Positions 1 through 12,800 of a DNA stretch of 64,000 nt are shown one piece after another. A program made the translations under genes and the position numbers. Source of the DNA: Diadema setosum (Eukaryota > Echinodermata > Echinoidea > Diadematoida > Diadematidae); NCBI GenBank assembly GCA_033980235.1, contig CM067059.1, positions 10,674,309 through 10,738,308 on the forward strand, read 5' to 3'. Below the pieces are notes generated by a model. It made no database searches and was not told the DNA's origin. It was given only the letters and a program-made list of their open reading frames with translations. Position 1 is the stretch's first letter. Every line of letters starts with the position of its first letter.

Positions 1-767
1 CATTGCCAAAGTTTCATTAAGTGGTCACATTAAATGTTGAGATTACATGGAGCAACTGTACCATGTTGAAGTTTAAATTATTTGAATCAAAAGAAATAAA
101 AAGTCCTTTGAAATTCATGTTGAAGTAGAATTTTCTGTGTGAGGATTTATGGCAGGACTTTTTACTGCTCTCTGAACCCCATGGTATTGGCCTATACATG
201 TAAGTCCCCATTGTTTTGTTAGATATGAATTTTACATTCCAAGCATAACAGTCAATAAAATGAAATACTGTACTGTCAAAGAACTTGAAGTAAAGCATGT
301 AAATATGAAACTATGAAAAACTTTTGATAATAATGCTAAATGCTTCAGAAAGTTAACATTTATCTGTGACCAGATTTTTAGCTTTAAATAATCCCAATAG
401 ACAATAGTTTTAGAATAAACCACATGTAGTACGAAAATGGTTGATGAGCATAGTACACTGTAGTAATTGGTCATAGAGCTTTTAATAGAGCATAATTTTA
501 AACAAATATATATGCTTGGACATTTTTCATGCATTTGAACATCATCATAGCACTCAGTCAGCAAATTTTGACAGTATAATCTGAAACAATTATATGTAAT
601 CTGTTTGTGATTGTTTTGTTCAAAATGTACTTTTAATACCTGCATAGCATAGTACTGCATATGAAGCTCTCTGATGTTTCGTTGTCAGGGGTTTCATGGA
701 AATTTTACCAGAAAAACATGTATGCCAAAGTTTCCTTATTCTTTCCTTGCTTCCCTTTGAATTACAG

Positions 768-858
768 GCAAAGGCTAAAGCACAAGACTTGTACGACCAG
801 GTGTGCTTTATGCTTTCAATAAAGGAGGCTCAGTTGTTTGGACTGACAATTTTACGAG
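768..858 (+). CDS. FRMD6: FRMD6-like coding exon a (FERM F1, part)
   Basis: Acceptor TTGAATTACAG, donor CGAG|GTGAGT. It encodes AKAKAQDLYDQVCFMLSIKE and continues AQLFGLTILR, matching the human VCDLLRLKDCHLFGLSVI stretch of the ubiquitin-like F1 lobe. It begins in phase 0 and leaves one base (G) that completes a Glu codon with the next exon. Confidence 0.85.
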
Positions 859-3800
859 GTGAGTGGAATTCCACAAACTTTTATCGTTGGCCTGAATGGG
901 CTGAAAAGAGGAATGTAATGACATGGAATTGTTGGGTATCCCAGGTTCTAGATGAGCCAGCTTCCCTGCATGTGTTTTATGCTTGTTCAGTTTACATATT
1001 GTCAAATTGTTTCAAGGGAGGGTTCTATGAATGTCAGTAGTTTCAAATCAACATCAGTTTGAAGAAGATGTTGTAATGAAACAATGTATCATAGTTCTTT
1101 TCATGACATATCGTCGCTGGGGTGACAAGACCTCGTATACAAAATGTCAAATGTTCAGGAGAGCAAAAAAACATGGCAGCCAAAGCACTGTATCCAATGG
1201 GATAGACATATTCCTTTGACATGCCATGGTGGCTTCATTTTGGGGGTAAGACAGCTAGGATTTGGACAGGACATCACTTAACTGATTATGTGACCATTAA
1301 TCCAAAAAAGTCATTTTCCCCAAAATTTCAGATACAAGGTCTTGTCACCCCAGCGAAGATATATATCATATCAATTACCAACTGCTCCAACCCGTACATA
1401 AAAATGCTCTTATGATAATATGTGATATTGGTATATTGGTGAGGTTGTTTGTTTTTGTTGTTTTTGTTGTTTTTGTTTTTTTTAGTGATCCATGTCCTAC
1501 AAGCTCTTCATATCAGTGGATCATTCTTTTACATTGCATTATTTATTTGTTTTTGCAACAATTGCAAAGTGTTCATTCATTGTTAATTACGTTATCATTC
1601 ATACATATATTTTTTAAATTATAGTCCTACTTAATGATTTGTCCTTTCAAATTGTTTAATCAAAATTAATCATTTGATGAGTGTATTACCTTGTATTATG
1701 TATTTCTTATATTCATGAAAATAAAAGTGTAACCGAATTAGATTGAATTTAATTAAAGTATCTTTCTTGCTTCAGTGATGAAAATTTGTTTCAAGGTAAT
1801 TATGAGCGATTTTCTTTCTACTAATTTTTTTTTTCTTCAGAAAATGGAGAGTATGAGTTTCTAGACTTGAAGACCAAGCTTTCCAAGTATGCCCCCAAGG
1901 GATGGAAATCAGATTCCAGTGAGGTAAGAGCTGTTGGATTTCTGAGTTTTCAGACTGAGTTTTTGCTCCAACAAGTAGGACCTACAACTTCATGTAGTTT
2001 CCAACTTTTCACACTTAGGAGATCATTCTACGCATTTTTGAGGTTTTCATATACGCACTAAAGTGCATGCTCTAGTTACTGCTTGGGTGAGGCGTGCTGC
2101 GCAGCTGAGGGTTTATGATGTAACAAAAGGAATCTATATTGGGAAATCGGGTGATTTTCAGCACGCATACATTTGATTGGAAATCACTGATCTCTACAAA
2201 GAACAAGATCAATGGTAGAAATGAGCTGCTTGGCGGAGGTCTTTGCTCTCAAAGTGCTTATCTAGTTGATTTTTTTAATGGCTTTTATATACATCAATAT
2301 GATCTGCCAATGACTGTAAAGGGGTACATGTGTTGATGATATGTAACAAACAAACTACACATATCCATTCCCCCAGTGACTGTGATAGAGATATATGCCA
2401 CCACCCCTCACCCCAGGGGGTAAAAAGGAGACAAGATTTCTTGAATTGATGCTGTCATATCCTCAGGCGATCACACTGATTACAAAGTCAGTGATGTTTC
2501 TAAGTAGCCCTGAAGGATGTTTTTGAATTCCTGTCCATGATTGATGATGGGCATTGTCATACACTCAGGTTTTTGATGATCAACAATAATGATGATAATA
2601 ATTGGGACCGCTCTAGGGCTCCAGAAAGGGTAGTAGGACCAATGCAAATATTGTCATGTTTGACGACTTTTGACAAGTAGTGGCCTACCTTTTGTGCATT
2701 TGCAAGTTATGCTCATGTCAATGACTGGCTAACCCCTCCCCCCCCCCCCCAAAAAAAAAAGGAAGGATAAAAAATAAATAAAGAACATATCAAAGTGGTT
2801 TGCTTGTCTAAACTGTGATAAAATCCAGTCCCATTTGTTATTAGCACATGAAGCTATAACAATGTTGACTTGGCAGTTATCAACACACTGTCTATGGAAT
2901 TTCTCAATAGCCTCTACGTAGCTTTAGTGCTCATGCGGTTCACAACAAGCAGTGATTATTTTGTTCAGCTTCATATTCAGCTGTGAGGATAAACCTTCAA
3001 TGGACAATTAATTGATAGCTTGGCTGACCCACGTGTGAAATTGCATATTGCATTGATTTCCCAAATCATGAAAAACAGCAGCTAGATATCTTTTGCAGAG
3101 TTCCATGGATTCTTATTGTAATTCAGCTCTTTGTTAGTGCATTAGCATTGACTATAACTAATGAATTCTACCACGCGGAAACTGTTTAAACGCACAGCTC
3201 TTGAAAGTGCAAGTCATGTTTGTTCAAGGCCTAGACTCTCTTTTAAACAGATAGGGCTTTGTGGCAAATTGTTCGTCATGCATTGTGCGACAATTGTTGA
3301 CCGTGAAGGGGTTTATGGCATTGGCAAAATGGACAGTCCCTGTATAGTATAGTGATAAACTTAAAGGGTTAAAAAAAAGAAAAAGAAACGATGAAATCTC
3401 TGTAGCTGTCATTAGCGCACACATGAGAAATAACTGGTTCAATGACTGTAAAATCAGTGTGTCTGTTGAAGTGTTTACCTTTGATCAATAACGTCCCTAT
3501 CCCTGCGTTCACATTGTCCCCCGCACCGCGGGGAAAGTCCCGAGCTGTGGGACTTTCTCCTCCAAAACCATAATGTGAACGCTCGCTGGGACTTGTCCCC
3601 TCGTCCCCGCGAATCAAGTCGGGTACGGGGACAAGATTTGGAGGGGAGAGTGACCTTGGGGCGAAATTGATAGCGTCCAGCTGTGGTCATCAAATGTGCG
3701 CATGCGCTGTGCCTGGTAGAGCTCGCCCCAAGCTCCAATTGCCCCCCACAGCTCGGGAACAGATGAGATACCAATGTGAACGGTCAGTCGTAAAAAAGAT

Positions 3801-6800
3801 AAGATCTCTTGAGGTTGTCCCCGCGGCGCGGGGGACAATGTGAACGCGGTGATAATTACTCCTCCTTCTCCTCCAACTTTATTGTTGGCTTGCCCGAGAG
3901 TTTTGACGGATGGGTGGAAAGCCAGGGGATTGTATTTTTCTTCTTTTTTTTTGAGGGGGGTGGTGGATGGGGAATCGTGTTCTGGTTCTTTGCACGATGG
4001 CATGCTAGTAATATCGTATTGTCTGTAACATCAGGAACCAGTGAACTTTCCCACAAACGAACGCACGAGAGATCCACTGGTTCGTTGAACTGTCGACGGT
4101 ACGCATGACAAACTGTTTGTGTGAAGTTGGTCCACCACCGATGGGAGGATTTGGTTGATGCGTTATCCCCAGTTGTGACAATGCCTTGCCATTTGCAGCC
4201 AAGTCACACGTGCTCAGGTGACTGTTAGTGGTAGTTATTTATTATTCAGGAAAATGGTTGAATTCACAAGTTACAGGTGTAAAAAAAAGGCTCCCAAAAT
4301 GGCACAGAACAAAACCACTGCCTATATAAACTCACACACACATACATGTTAGAAATTGAATGAGAAGTCTGTAAAGAAGATTTTCCTTGTTTATACAGTA
4401 GCTTCACTTGGCCCTTTTTTTCTCCTGACATCTGAATGGACGTTGCAATGTAGGACACTGTGATGATTTTGTTTTGACTGTAGATATGGACTCTTAGTCT
4501 GAGTTCGCTTCTATCAACTCACTTCTGGCACAGAATTAAGGTTTTTAAGCAACTTTCAGGGAGTTTTGGGCAACTGATAATGGCAAAGCTGTTTTGATTA
4601 TGGGGTTAGAAATAAATTTCCGAAACGCTGAAAAAAGTGCAACCCCAAACGCGTTTGAGCCAGAAATGTGTTTCTGTAGATTTGATAAATGCAAAGTTGT
4701 TTTGAAATGCATATATAGCACGGACCTGCCCACGCCAATCACTGCCAACTACACATCTCTGCTCCTCGGATCAAACTGCGCAAAGAAGCTGCACAGTGAC
4801 AAGGCCTCCCAATCGACTCACAGAGTTGATAAATGCAGCAACTCGCGACTGATCCAAAAGGCATTGTGATTGTGGATATTGAAACATGTTTGAATCATAG
4901 GGAAGTTGACAAACACAGCCTTTATACAGTGTAGTTTCCTTTTGTTTGGCATCTCACTCTCTTCTGCGAAAAAAAAAAATGCTCAGGGGAGGATTACTCA
5001 ATCATTAATGTCATTAATGCAACCAGGTACAAGGAATTCTGAAGTCTAAAATGAGACAGTAGAGGAGAAAAGAAATTACCATTACTGAAATTGAGAAAAG
5101 GATTCCATGTGGTCCATATTTGTGTCATACACCGAGTATAGATTTAGGATGTCTGGATGTGAAAAAGAAAAAATATAGGCATTGCAGCAGAAGAAATAAC
5201 ATGTACATTTTATATGACCTTCAGCACCTCAGACAATTTAACATACTATAAAAGAAAATTTTAAAGTATATACATATATATCAGGGGCTCTTTTGTGCTT
5301 CAAAATAAGTTTGCAAGTATTATATGACCAACACATTTGAACAAACAACATTAACAGATCAGCACAAAGAATTGGCGGAAGTTTGTTTTGTGTACATGAA
5401 TTGACATCTTGGCATGTTGGCCTAACCTGTTAGAAGAAAGGAAGCACTATACAATAGGTTTGAGAATTCTTTTGTTTATCCATACATTCCTGACAGCTAA
5501 CTCCTCCTTTCTCTTTGTGTATGAAATTGTTGTTGTTTTTTCCGGTAAAATCAACAATGAGATACCTGTCTGCTTGATGGCATTTATTTTGAATTGCCTG
5601 TTTATGCAGACACCACATGATTTATTTTTTTTTTTTCACCACTGAATAGCAGATCTCTTTGGAATGGAATGCAGCTACCTATACATGTACAATGTACACA
5701 AAATTGTATGTTCACCAGAACAATAGAATGGAATGTCCAGTACCATCCAATTGACATAGTTTTGTGCTGAAAGTAAATAGTTGTGGAAAGTAGTTTTTTG
5801 TAGTGGTCACATTGTTGATGAATGAACACCTCCCAAACCAGTAGAATTCATAGATTGTTGATTCCATAGGCCTCTGAACAAACAAATATCCAAAAGCTCG
5901 AAAATCTTATTTGCAATGTTGTCGATGAATGAATGCCCCCAAACCAGTAGAATTTATAGATTGCTTCTTTTGTATAACTGTGAACAAATAAACATCCAAA
6001 AGATTGAAATCTGTGTTAAGTGGGGCATGTTTACCAAAGTATCTTTAAAATTCATGAGTTGAATTCGGTCTGCATTTTGCCTTATCCTGAACTACAATGT
6101 GTTGTAACCATCCTCCAAAGGTGCAAACAACCTCTGAATTCCATAGACATGTGAAATAGACCAACTCACAATGTGTGTTCAGAAACACTTAATATATCAT
6201 GAAGTCTATCCTGCCTTAAGATCTAAAATGCCGTCACAGTCATTTTTTATTATTCCTCGACATTCATGTACAAAATTTAAAGCCAAAACATAATTCTTGG
6301 AAGGGCTCAAAATTCATCTTTCACCAATTGGAATTTCCTTGCAATACATTGAAAAGGTCTACCATGAAACTTGCCTGGCTTATGCATTTTCCCGGGATGA
6401 TGAGTTGTTTCGGAGTATTTCGAGATCAAAGTGTGAAATAATTTCAATTGTGGTACACAACTTCTATTCCAGAAGAGCCACCCCGTTCTGCACTATGGGA
6501 AGGTAAAACATTACGTGATGATCAATTGTACCAAGCTGCATACATATAATATGATTAGCTCTAACATGGAAGATTGATGGATATTGCTGTGGCCTGATTT
6601 GTCGATTATCAATAATCAAGTAAGAAAAATTACATAGCAACCACAATCCATGAAAGCTCTGAGATTGTGGACTTCTAGCGAACCATTTTTGACTAATCCA
6701 CATTTTCATTGTCACCCAACTGGAATCATGTATTACAGCTTTTCCACACATTTCTTCTGCATATGTGTGCAGTTTGGAGCAATAATTGACATTTCTGCAG

Positions 6801-9800
6801 GCATATGAGAGCTTTGTTTTGGCTTTAAAATGCTGTATTACGAAGAGAGCAGATCACTGTGAAAGGGGATCCAGGAATTGGAACCGATATACTTGTCATG
6901 CTTCTTCAGCAGCAGCTTCTTTGAATTGATGTTTTATTTCAATAACAAATACTGTCAGATGGTGTGTGGAACACTTGAGAGCACATCTTCCTTATTTTTT
7001 TTTTTTTCATTTCCACATTGAATTTCCGATAACTCTTTTATACGATCGGAGTACATATGCAAGGTGTTAATATTCTCTCGTCATGTGATAAAGGCAGTTG
7101 TGTATGTACCGAGAGGATCACATTATTGTCCTGCTTGCATGATGTGTCTTTTGATAGATAGATTTAGAGCAAATACCTCTGGCTGCTTGCAGACAAAACT
7201 ATTGTAACCCCTAACTGCTCCTCCTCCTCCTCCCTAGAATTCATCTTCATTATCTATTCCTACATTCCCCCTTTTTATTGACATGCTCGGATTTGTGAGA
7301 TGAGATTAGGAGATCCTTTGTGTTCTAATGCAGCGTGGAATGTCAAAGTCTTGAGAAGCTGGGGGAAGGAGGTGGATGGGGGGGGGGGGGTAGATAGTTT
7401 AGAATAGAAGATGGTCACTTGTTTCCAGTAGTTGTGGTTCCCCTTCCTTGAAAAGCTGAATTACCAGTTGGATGAGGTTAGATCCAATGCTTGTTTGTTT
7501 GGCATAGTAATGGAAGAATCCTCATGAGCTTGTGATGGAGTAGTCTGACTCTACAGGACTTTTCACAAACTTACATGCAATCGTCACAACCAAAGCAGTC
7601 CTAATTACATTCTTTGCAATTTCACATGTTATTTGAATATTGCTCTAAAAAAAAACTATAAAAAAAAAGAAAAAAAAAAAAGAAAAGAAATCCAGCAAAT
7701 GCATCTGCCATGGTTTCGTTCGGTTTTTATGTTTTTTTATAGAAAGCATTTGGCATTAATACATTTTTATTTCACATTGTTTTCGGTAAAGTGGTGGCTG
7801 CTTTCAGAGCAAAGTACTGAGGAAATTCAATACAAATTTCTCAATGTTTTTCATTTCCTTGTCTTTATCATGATAAAATAGACTGATTAGGTCTCTTTAA
7901 CTTCAATATAATTAAAGCTATTTATGCCATTTATGCATTCACTGTTGTGGTTAGTGTTGTGTGATCACGTTCAGAACCATTGGTTTTCTCTGCATTCTTG
8001 AAAAAGAGTTTCTTTCAAAGAGGAAACCTCTAAATATTTCCGTACAATTTATTGGCTGGGAGTACAAACCACAACTTGTATTTACAGCCACTGCAAGGTT
8101 TGGGGGCTGGACCAATTTTCTATATTTATAAGGAGATGCCTGTTAAAAGATAACACCACAAGTATGCCACAAGTGTTTGTGATAACTACAGATTGGGAAC
8201 ACAAACAAATATGGGGGTCTCCTCGTGACGATTAAATGGGTAAACAAGAGGGATGGGTTGATTACGGAGGTTGGTTGGGTCAGTGGGATAATAGGAGAGC
8301 ACCCCATCTCCCTGTCTCTCACCCCATTCACCCTTTGTCTTCTTGAGTTTGTGGTTGAGAAACAGATCAATGGGTAAGTGCTGAGAGTGGGAGAGAAGCA
8401 GCTGGTGTGAAGTGATAACAACCCCTCTTATGGCTGTGTTCACACTGGACCTGGAATACTATATACGCCATATTTTTTGCAGGGTTATCTTTGGGAATCT
8501 TGCAAGTCTGTGCTGTTCACGAATCTAACAACACACGAACATATTAACTCTGATTCTCACATGATCGCAGTGTGTATGTTTAGACGTACATTTCTTAGTT
8601 CATTACCGTACTCCACGATTGCAAATCTGAACACTTGCAAAATTATCAAAAAAAAAAAAATTAGACTTGCTGAATATGCACCATCGCTGCACTTGTTCAT
8701 GCACAAAAGCTCTTCATGTCTTTGCCTAATGATGTATGTTTAATTTGTTGTGGTAATCAAGTGACACTGTATATGCATATGTTCATGATGAGGCAGCCTA
8801 TATCAAGCAGTGTATTTATGACATCTCTCATTGCTGTGTCAATGCTCATTGTAAAATCCAAATCAACGGTTATTTCAAGACAGATTCTGTAAGAAGATAA
8901 GCCACAAAACTTTCATATGACAAGTAATTAGATGATTGCCTCAGCACTCAAGGATGTGGACAAATTTGAAAAATGTTTTGATTTTTCTTAAATACATCTT
9001 TGGATATTGATATGTGGTGGGTGTATTTGGTGCATTCTATTTTGTGGCATTTGTAATTTCATGATAAAATTGCAAAATAAAATGACAGAGTTGGGAAAGG
9101 GTATGATTTTCCATTCAGTCTTAGCAATGAGGTACTTGCACATTACATAAATTATGTGATTGTTTCATGATGGGTTTCTATGCAAAAGTGGGAATGAGTG
9201 TGATGAGACATCTGTGATCAAACCATTTTCTTATGATATTTGTTTATTATTGTGGTACATGAGTCAGTAACAGCTTACCTTTAAATAGTGGTGGATGGTG
9301 TTAATTTCAAGGAGGTTGTTGTGGATCAGCAATGGCCACTGTGCTTTATTGTACATAGGGACAACAGAGCTGTGATAATGTAAAGGAGTGCATGTTCCAC
9401 TGAATATGAAGAACAAAATTTCAGGTAGTGTGTGGATGTAAACACACCTTGCTGCTAACGGTTAACTGTACACTTCAACTTCAAGAGTGATGATCTGCTC
9501 CTTCTACAAGAGCTTTTCTCTTTTTTTTTTGAGGTGGGTGCCATCATAACAACTTGTTATTCAAAATATTTCTTTTTTTTTAACCGTAAGATAAACAATG
9601 CAAAGGGTTGTATTTCATGCCATGAAAGGTTTCCTGTAAAGGAGAGTAAGGGGTCCATTTTAGAGTCTCCAATTTTTCTTCTCTTTCAAACTTCTGTTTG
9701 ATTATAAATTTGTCAGGATTATTCCAAGTTGAATATATCTTTGCTACATCTGTATGTGCCATTTCAATCTCTGGATTTGTTAAGTGCAATCAGATTTACC

Positions 9801-12800
9801 TACAAACTTGATCACCTGTAATATAGTCTGTTCAGTGCCTTGCTTCTTTCATCATTCAGTAAAGGGTTATCTTTTGGGAATTTCTATCAGTCAGTGGAAA
9901 AGCATGCTACTGTAATGTAAAGGAAAACTACTCCTTATGTTGATTACTAGAACAGTAGCAAGTTGAAAAGGAAATAAAAGATGTGGAAAGTATAAGTTCC
10001 TGAAATAATCAATTATATATTCATTTTATGACCAAATCTAATGACCACAAGACTTAACAGTGTAGATACCACAACTTCACTTGTAGAGCATTGATCAATC
10101 AAATGACAGGAGAAAGAATACAGTTAAACTCGCATAAGTCGATCTTCTCGGGACTGAGCAAAACACATCGACTTAGGCGAGTTTCGACTTGTGCGTAAGT
10201 CGAAAAAAATCGACTTAAAGTTACACCACACGTACATATACTGTACATGTATGTTGTCTACTCTGGAGCCAAAAGCTGGAGCGGTGTGCCCGATATTTGC
10301 CCTCCAGCAAGACACTTTATCCACATTGATGCAGGCCAGGGCTCCACACTTACTTTTATTTAGGTGGCCCCAAAATGTTTGATTTTTATTTTTTGGTGGC
10401 CCGAAAAAAAAAATTAACAAGCAAAACGAAATCGGTCATACGTTCGGTCCGAAAGTTACCGTTATTTATTTCTGATTGTAAAAGCAATCATCCACCATTT
10501 TTATACAAAATTAATATTAATTTAACTCCTTCCGGAGCCGAATGTTACCGTTAATCATTTTCAAATGTAAAAACAAGCAACCGACATTCATTCTAGGATC
10601 TTACGGAGCTGATTATCATCCTTATTCGATTGATACCGTTAAAGATAATAAAAAGTTTTGGTACCTCAAAAGCTTCCCTGAATTTCCTTGTCTTGGCTTG
10701 TGTTTCGGGATAAAATACGTTGTCTGTGAGAATTACTCGCCCCAAAGTGCTCTCATGTCTTAGTAATCATGCAATAATGGTTTCGTACCAGAGCCGACGC
10801 TGTACAGCGTCGATAAATATTGTACGAAACCACTGACTGCGACCAGCAGCGTGCAGCCCATTGTACGCATAGCTAACTGCGACCAGCAGCCCCATACGCA
10901 GAGCGTAATGGGGCTTCGCATTGTAGCATTCAAGATCATGACAGAATTAGTATCGCGGGTAAATGTCAACTTAAAATCCAAAAATTTCTTCGATTTGAAG
11001 ACTTACCAATTAAGTTGAAGTATTGAAAACAGGCTTCGAACAACGTTTGGTTCTGCCAATAGTCCCTTTCTGTTCGAATTGATGACTGAATGTGACTCGG
11101 TCGAGAGGACCTTGGGAGAGCTACATACACTGGATACCATGGCCAGCGCATGCGCACACAAACATCTTATCCGTTCATGGATTTGAAATTTGTGCGCATG
11201 TGATGTGTTCACAGGCACTGGCTGTAGTATTCAGTGTACTGTATGTAGCTCTCCTAAGGTCCTGTCGACCGAGTCACATTCAGTCATCAATTCGAACAGA
11301 AAGGGACTATAGGCAGAACCAAACGTTGCCCCAAGCCTGTTTTCAATACTTCAACTTTATTGGTAAGTCTTCAAATCGAAGAATTTATGGGATTTTAAGT
11401 TGACATTTACCCTGCGATACTAAATCTGTCATGATCCTGAATGCTACAATGCGAAGCCCGATTGCGCTATGCGTATGGGACTGCTGGTCGCTATGCGTAT
11501 GGGGCTGCTGGTCGCAGTTAGTTGCATGATTACTAAGACATGAGAGCACTTTGGGGTGAGTAAGTCTCACAGTGTTAGTTATATGAAAGGTACTTTAACC
11601 TGAAACACAAACTAAGACAAGGAAATTCAAGGACACTTTTGAGGTACCAAAACTTTTTATTATCTTTAATCTTTTCCAAATGTAAAAGAAACAATCTGTT
11701 ACTTATGTAAGCATCGTACGGAGCAGAATATTACCGTTATTCGATCTCCAAATTCAAAAGCAAACAACCGACATTTATTTTATGATCGTAAGGAGCCGAA
11801 TATTACTGCTGTCCACTTCCGAAATTGAAATGAATCATCTGACAATTATTTCAGCATCGTAAGGAGCCGAATGTTATACTGTTTTTCATAGTCGAACGTC
11901 AAGGCAGACATCCGACATCCGAAAAAGGGATCATTCGACATAATTATATTTTAGCGTCTTCCGGTCCGGGAGCTGAATGCTATTGCTATTTACTTTCAAA
12001 CGTAAAAGCGAACATCCGGCATTTATTTCATCATCGTATTCAGTCGAATATTACCGTTATTCATTTCCAAAATTAAGAGCAAAAATCTGACATTAAACTA
12101 GCATCTTATGGAACCGATTGTTACCGCTGTTCATTTCCAAAACTGAAGGCAAACATCGGGCTTTTTTGGTGGCCCGGCGTGCGTTTGTGGCGACCCCGGT
12201 CGCAAATTAACCATTCGCTAAATCGTGATTCGCGAAAAGACTCCGCTAATTAATATAAGGCATAGATCGCTACACTCGGCAGGGGCTTCGTTGTCCTTTC
12301 AGGTCTCGTTACAAAACCAAATCTCGCGTGAGTTCTTGTGTTACCTATGTTAACGAAACATCGTTAATTTGCGCTAGGGATCGTTACTCATCGTTACCAC
12401 AAACGTTAATTTTCCCGATCGTTAGTTTGCGTTACTAACGATTCAGGTGAAACCGCTTGCGTTTTGAAACGTTAATGTTCATTAACGCAAAGTTACCTTT
12501 GGTATATACTGTATGTAAACAAAAACTGGCGTCTCGTGATTTTGACAGTGATTTATTACACAATAAAATCTTATTCGACTTAGGCACAGTGAATTCAATG
12601 TTTTTTCCGTGAAAGTGTTCTTGGAATTTCATCGACTTAGGCGAGTATTCGACTTACAAAATTCGACTTGTGAGTGAATCAATACACGTAAGTCAATGGG
12701 GAAAAATCGGGAATTTTTAAAATCATCGACTTGCGCGATTATTCGACATATGCGACGTCGACTTAGGCGAGTTTAACTGTATCTACATTAACTTTGGAAG

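Larger units (their letters stand above)
10121..12779. mobile_element. Non-autonomous pogo/Tigger-like element with nested insertion
   Basis: The ends are CAGTTAAACTCGCATAAGTC and its inverted partner GACTTAGGCGAGTTTAACTG, each flanked by TA. CAG termini plus a TA target site are the pogo/Tigger signature (Tc1/mariner superfamily). Extra copies of TCGACTTAGGCGAG and TCGACTT lie just inside both ends. There is no transposase ORF. The interior carries about 72-bp tandem units and a 1.02-kb foldback. Confidence 0.8.

Noticed and set aside
1..767. The missing first FERM exon of the FRMD6-like gene
   Set aside because: No segment translates to the conserved F1 opening (human RRSVCIFLPNDE) with a matching donor, so that exon must lie upstream of the window.
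3475..4108. Several 70-130-residue frames on both strands
   Set aside because: They are shadows of the GC-rich family A MITE and adjacent low-complexity DNA; the same peptides recur at 13109-13405 in the second copy.
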